From an uncultured Bacteroides sp. (GTDB lineage: Bacteria; Bacteroidota; Bacteroidia; Bacteroidales; Bacteroidaceae), in NCBI GenBank assembly GCA_900546355.1, contig URCM01000070.1:1-17334 (forward strand): a DNA stretch of 17,334 nt. Reading direction: 5' to 3'. Both the position numbers and the translations under genes were made by a program. Numbering within the stretch: the stretch's first letter is position 1; each line of letters starts with the position of its first letter. The notes below the pieces were generated by a model that made no database searches, had not been told where the DNA came from, and was given only the letters and a program-made list of their open reading frames with translations. Below are positions 14,577 to 17,334 of the stretch, piece after piece.

Positions 14577-14677
14577 CATATAGCTGCATTGCTTGCACGA
14601 TTAGTAATCGTCACTATGTACGATTAGTAATCGTCACGCTGTACGATTAGTAATCGTATCGGCGATGCAGTTATATG
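14577..14677. repeat. Array of three 15-bp palindromes at 23-bp period inside an inverted repeat
   Basis: ACGATTAGTAATCGT occurs at 14597-14611, 14620-14634 and 14643-14657, exactly 23 bases apart. Each is a perfect palindrome (7-bp arms around a G). The array is enclosed by inverted arms 14577-14592 and 14662-14677, identical at 14 of 16 positions; both differences would form G-U pairs in plus-strand RNA. An outer 8-bp pair GGCATATA (14533) and TATATGCC (14672) could compete with these arms. The 8-base spacers are related in units 1 and 2. Likely protein-binding sites or a structured element; function unknown. Confidence 0.85.
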
Positions 14678-14692
14678 CCCAGGGCTGACGCA

Positions 14693-14764
14693 TTACTTGA
14701 TTCCATCATTTTGCCATGGTGCATCTAAAAGTTCTGCAAGAAACTCATCACTCCATCCCGCCAT
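14693..14764 (-). other. Short coding-like fragment
   Basis: On the minus strand an ATG at 14764 opens a 23-codon frame beginning MAGWSDEFLAELL, ending in TAA at 14693. The same frame stays open upstream to about 14826, through a Lys-rich stretch and the 17-base repeat. It has a protein-like hydrophobic pattern but no recognised family. It may be the end of a truncated gene; chance is also possible. Confidence 0.2.
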
Positions 14765-14805
14765 TTTTCTTTTACCCTTAAGACTTGCTTTTCTCTTGTT
14801 GTTTT

Positions 14806-14822
14806 TTAGAAGCTGTTTTGAA
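14806..14822 (+). repeat. 17-base repeat TTAGAAGCTGTTTTGAA, copy 1
   Basis: Identical in sequence and orientation to 17254-17270, with no similarity in the bases flanking it. On the minus strand both copies read FKTAS in one frame. Possibly a conserved insertion-sequence end; the transposase assignment is not proven. Confidence 0.5.
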
Positions 14823-14871
14823 ATTTATCGTGCGATGATTTGGGATGAGTTTTTGAGGCATTTTCGCTTCT

Positions 14872-15081
14872 GTGATGAGGAAGATAGCGGGACAGGCGAC
14901 AGACGGGAAGGCAAATGCCACTACGGACGGTTCCAACACATACGCATCCCTTGAAAAGGACGGGGCAGTGGCTTCCCACAAGGCCGTTGTCATGGATGAC
15001 AAGAAAAAAGTCGGAAAGGTTCAGCCTTGGCGTCAGCCCTGGTTATACTTCATGTCACCCATGAATAAACCATGCCGATGA
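14872..15081 (+). other. Unrecognised 69-codon open frame, possible gene remnant
   Basis: An open frame of Lys, Asp and Ala-rich sequence (with AGQATDGKANATTDGSN and VVMDDKKKVGKVQPW) is more GC-rich than its surroundings. The last third looks like non-coding DNA. No promoter, start signal or family is recognised. It may be the remnant of a larger, imported gene, or no gene at all. Confidence 0.2.
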
Positions 15082-15120
15082 GGCAAGGTTATTTCAACCG
15101 AGTTTCTAAGCTGACCCCAT

Positions 15121-15180
15121 TTCACCACAACAGACACAGAGGCACACAGGGGTCTTTAAATTTATCCCTGTGTGCCTCTG
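15121..15180. repeat. Intergenic hairpin repeat with perfect 15-bp stem, downstream of nadE
   Basis: It opens with TTCACCACA, like the repeats flanking mrp, but the core differs. CAGAGGCACACAGGG at 15137-15151 and its exact inverse at 15166-15180 form a 15-bp stem with a 14-base loop. Lying 52 bases beyond the nadE stop, it may end nadE transcription, although no T-run follows on the minus strand. Confidence 0.65.
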
Positions 15181-15231
15181 CTACCGCTACGATGAATGCC
15201 TCCTACAAACGAATGAAGAGAGCAGTCATCA

Positions 15232-17163
15232 TTACCCTAATTCTTCGCACTCGTGAAGCCACAAAGCCGCACTTGCATCGCTTGGCATACGCCAATCGCC
15301 ACGCGGACTTAACGATACAGAACCTACTTTAGGCCCATCGGGCAAGCACGAACGCTTGAACTGCTGACTGAAGAAACGGCGGAAGAAATTAGCCAGCCAT
15401 TTTTTGATAGTCTCGTCATCGTATGCACCCCGGAATGCAACACGTGCCAAATAATAAATCTTAGCAGGACGGAAACCGAAACGAAGGAAATGGTAAAGGA
15501 AGAAATCGTGAAGCTCATACGGTCCCACTAAATCCTCGGTCTTCTGCTTGATATTACCATTCTCATCGGCAGGTATCAGTTCGGGACTGATAGGGGTATC
15601 AATGATATCAAGCAACGTAGCCCGCGAATCGGCATCTACCGTCTCAGCCACCCAAGTAACCAAGTAACGTACCAATGTCTTCGGAATGCCCGCATTGACA
15701 CCGTACATCGACATATGGTCGGCATTATACGTACACCATCCCAATGCCAGTTCGGAAAGGTCGCCCGTACCGATAACCACCCCACCTACCTTGTTGGCAT
15801 AATCCATCAATATCTGAGTACGTTCGCGTGCCTGGGCATTTTCGTAAGTCACGTCGTGTACGTCCGGATTATGGTTAATGTCCTTGAAATGCTGTAGACA
15901 AGCTTCACGAATACTGATTTCACGGACGGTCACACCCAACGAATTCATCAATGCCACCGCATTGTGATGCGTGCGCCCCGTAGTACCGAACCCAGGCATC
16001 GTAATACCGACAATCCCTTTGCGTGACATCTCCAACTTATCGAATGTCTTGACACATACCAACAAAGCCAGCGTAGAGTCAAGCCCACCCGATATACCAA
16101 CCACAACCGTCTTACATCCCGTATGAACCAAACGTTTTGCCAATGCCGCCACTTGAATAGAGAAAATCTCCTCACAACGTTCTTCAAGAATCTTTCCACC
16201 AGCGGGCACAAAGGGATGCGGTTCTATCCTACGGGTCAGCGACAAGTCTTTCTCTGGAACACGCTCGGTTTGGATTACCCGTACGGAATAATCGTTAAAC
16301 TGCCCTACGCTGGCGGCGAAAGTCGTATTCACCAATCGTTCTCCTTGCAAACGTTCCACATCTATTTCGCTTATAACCAATTGCTTCTCGAACGAAAACC
16401 GTTCGGAAGCAGCCAATAGGATTCCGTTTTCGTATATCAATCCGTTCCCAGCGAACACCACATCTGTAGTCGACTCGCCAAACCCGCTCGAAGCGAAAAC
16501 ATATCCACACAAACAACGTGCCGATTGCTGGGCAAGTAACGAGCGCAAATATTGATGCTTGCTGATATTTTCGGTATCAGCAGAAAGATTAAATATCACC
16601 TCGGCACCCTTTAATGACAATGCCGAACTGGGCGGAACGGGTGCCCACACGTCTTCGCAAAGCTCGATACCGAAACGCATTTCGGAGGTCTCGAACAGCA
16701 AATCGGCACCTAACGCAACCTGCTGCCCGAACAAACGCACCGTTGCCTCACCGCCAATAACAGAAGAAGAAGCAAACCAACGATGCTCGTAAAACTCTTT
16801 ATAATTGGGAAGATAGGTCTTCGGAACAACACCTAAAATCCTTCCTTTTTGGACAACCACCGCACAATTGAGTAATACCGACTCTACACGAAGCGGCATA
16901 CCTAAAATAGAAATGACATCCAACTGGCGTGTATTATTGAGTACACGCATCAATGCCATTTCAGCCTGCTCAAGCAGTAATGTTTGCCCGAATAAGTCTC
17001 CACACGAATATCCGGTAAGGTTCAGTTCGGGAAATACAATCACTTGCACACCGCTTCCTTCCGCTTTCGCTATCAAGCTTTCAGCCTGTTCCGCATTATA
17101 CTGGCAATCAGCGATCCTCACCTGAGGGATAGCAGCCGCCACCTTCACAAAACCATATTTCAT
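15232..17163 (-). CDS. nadE: Glutamine-dependent NAD(+) synthetase
   Basis: The last step of NAD synthesis is amidation of deamido-NAD with ammonia from glutamine, using ATP. The 643 residues hold two domains. Residues 1-290 form a nitrilase/CN-hydrolase glutaminase with the triad E46 (FPELNLTGY), K115 (VVPKTYLPNY) and C169 (IELCEDVWAP). Residues 320-640 form the synthetase, with the ATP-pyrophosphatase loop GISGGLDSTLAL near 356-367, then VGITMPGFGTTGRT, GTGDLSELALGWCTYNADHM and RVAFRGAYDDE. Size matches the long bacterial form. It appears to be transcribed alone, with no gene close behind it. Confidence 0.97.
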   Translation of the reverse strand: MKYGFVKVAAAIPQVRIADCQYNAEQAESLIAKAEGSGVQVIVFPELNLTGYSCGDLFGQTLLLEQAEMALMRVLNNTRQLDVISILGMPLRVESVLLNCAVVVQKGRILGVVPKTYLPNYKEFYEHRWFASSSVIGGEATVRLFGQQVALGADLLFETSEMRFGIELCEDVWAPVPPSSALSLKGAEVIFNLSADTENISKHQYLRSLLAQQSARCLCGYVFASSGFGESTTDVVFAGNGLIYENGILLAASERFSFEKQLVISEIDVERLQGERLVNTTFAASVGQFNDYSVRVIQTERVPEKDLSLTRRIEPHPFVPAGGKILEERCEEIFSIQVAALAKRLVHTGCKTVVVGISGGLDSTLALLVCVKTFDKLEMSRKGIVGITMPGFGTTGRTHHNAVALMNSLGVTVREISIREACLQHFKDINHNPDVHDVTYENAQARERTQILMDYANKVGGVVIGTGDLSELALGWCTYNADHMSMYGVNAGIPKTLVRYLVTWVAETVDADSRATLLDIIDTPISPELIPADENGNIKQKTEDLVGPYELHDFFLYHFLRFGFRPAKIYYLARVAFRGAYDDETIKKWLANFFRRFFSQQFKRSCLPDGPKVGSVSLSPRGDWRMPSDASAALWLHECEELG

Positions 17164-17197
17164 AAGAATATCATTTTAATGTCTTATTTATCCGCGG

Positions 17198-17232
17198 TAA
17201 AGATAATACAAAAAAGTGAGATACTGAGCAAA
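17198..17232 (-). promoter_or_regulatory. Weak candidate promoter of nadE
   Basis: On the minus strand TATCTTTA (17198-17205) differs from TAnnTTTG at one base. TTTG at 17229-17232 could be the -33, but the 23-base spacer is longer than usual. It would start transcription near 17191, about 28 bases before the ATG. Confidence 0.3.
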
Positions 17233-17253
17233 TCACGGAAATATGATTGAAAG

Positions 17254-17334
17254 TTAGAAGCTGTTTTGAATTTCTCCAATTTCTTGGCTTGATGTATCCG
17301 TTTTCGTGTGTGCTTTGGGCGATTTTTTGGTCCT
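17254..17334. mobile_element. Possible edge of an insertion element, incomplete
   Basis: Starts with the second copy of TTAGAAGCTGTTTTGAA (17254-17270) and continues to the window end. On the minus strand the sequence is open in the frame reading RPKHTRKRIHQAKKLEKFKT, a basic stretch that looks like the tail of a protein such as a transposase, with its last codons inside the repeat. Only 81 bases are visible, so the family cannot be named and the element may not be real. Confidence 0.3.

Larger units (their letters stand above)
14430..15231. other. Gene-poor interval rich in repeats and coding debris
   Basis: About 800 bases without a convincing gene. In order it holds: a -7-like element for the RibD-like gene, a small inverted repeat GCTGAA/TTCAGC at 14510-14524, a structured repeat array (14577-14677), two short coding-like fragments, one copy of a 17-base repeat (14806-14822) and a perfect hairpin (15137-15180). 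Composition changes several times along it, as expected of accumulated insertions and remnants. Confidence 0.6.

Noticed and set aside
14597..14657. CRISPR array
   Set aside because: Only three 15-bp units with 8-bp, partly related spacers and no cas genes; CRISPR repeats and spacers are both longer.
1..17334. tRNA, rRNA or riboswitch genes
   Set aside because: No cloverleaf, rRNA-like block or recognised riboswitch core was seen in the gaps by eye. A covariance-model search could not be run.

Overview
The window looks like the chromosome of a gut-type Bacteroidales bacterium (Bacteroides/Phocaeicola/Parabacteroides group; genus not resolved). The evidence is protein flavour (a Mrp without CxxC, a tricorn-like S41 protease with a signal peptide, a CPA2 antiporter with a universal-stress-like tail), several start regions that lack a Shine-Dalgarno sequence, and -33/-7 promoters of the Bacteroidetes type (TTTG and TAnnTTTG). 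No rRNA, tRNA, CRISPR array or intact mobile element was found. Nearly all of the DNA is housekeeping genes, so the unusual content is in the gaps.

Left end (1-2340): an AT-rich orphan ORF of unknown function, a REP/BIME-like double palindrome, then xseB without xseA next to it. ilvE follows behind a good promoter. After ilvE lies the relic of what looks like a DUF975-type membrane protein gene (start and end kept, middle deleted), then a candidate intrinsic terminator.

Middle, plus strand (2270-8942): a strong promoter drives trmB (tRNA m7G46 methyltransferase). Next come mrp (P-loop Fe-S carrier), a flavin reductase-like gene coupled to an uncharacterised gene, and a 1083-residue tricorn-like peptidase. 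Two copies of one intergenic hairpin repeat flank mrp. A long hairpin separates the peptidase from the convergent asd gene.

9040-14429: asd (minus) and a cation:proton antiporter (plus) diverge from a strikingly mirror-symmetric promoter region with a dyad exactly at its centre. The antiporter gene overlaps tcdA by 4 bases, and lolD follows 13 bases later, so the three probably form one operon. lolD overlaps, tail to tail, a minus-strand RibD C-terminal/DHFR-like reductase gene.

Right end (14430-17334): an 800-bp gene-poor zone holds three perfect 15-bp palindromes at an exact 23-bp period, enclosed by a 16-bp inverted repeat. It also holds coding-like debris, one copy of a 17-bp repeat and a perfect 15-bp hairpin. 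Then comes nadE (glutamine-dependent NAD synthetase) on the minus strand. A second copy of the 17-bp repeat just upstream of nadE may mark the edge of an insertion element that runs off the window.

I did not find a convincing complete new multigene system. The best candidates for undescribed biology are the 23-bp-period palindrome array, the mirrored asd/antiporter control region, and the small gene coupled to the flavin reductase.
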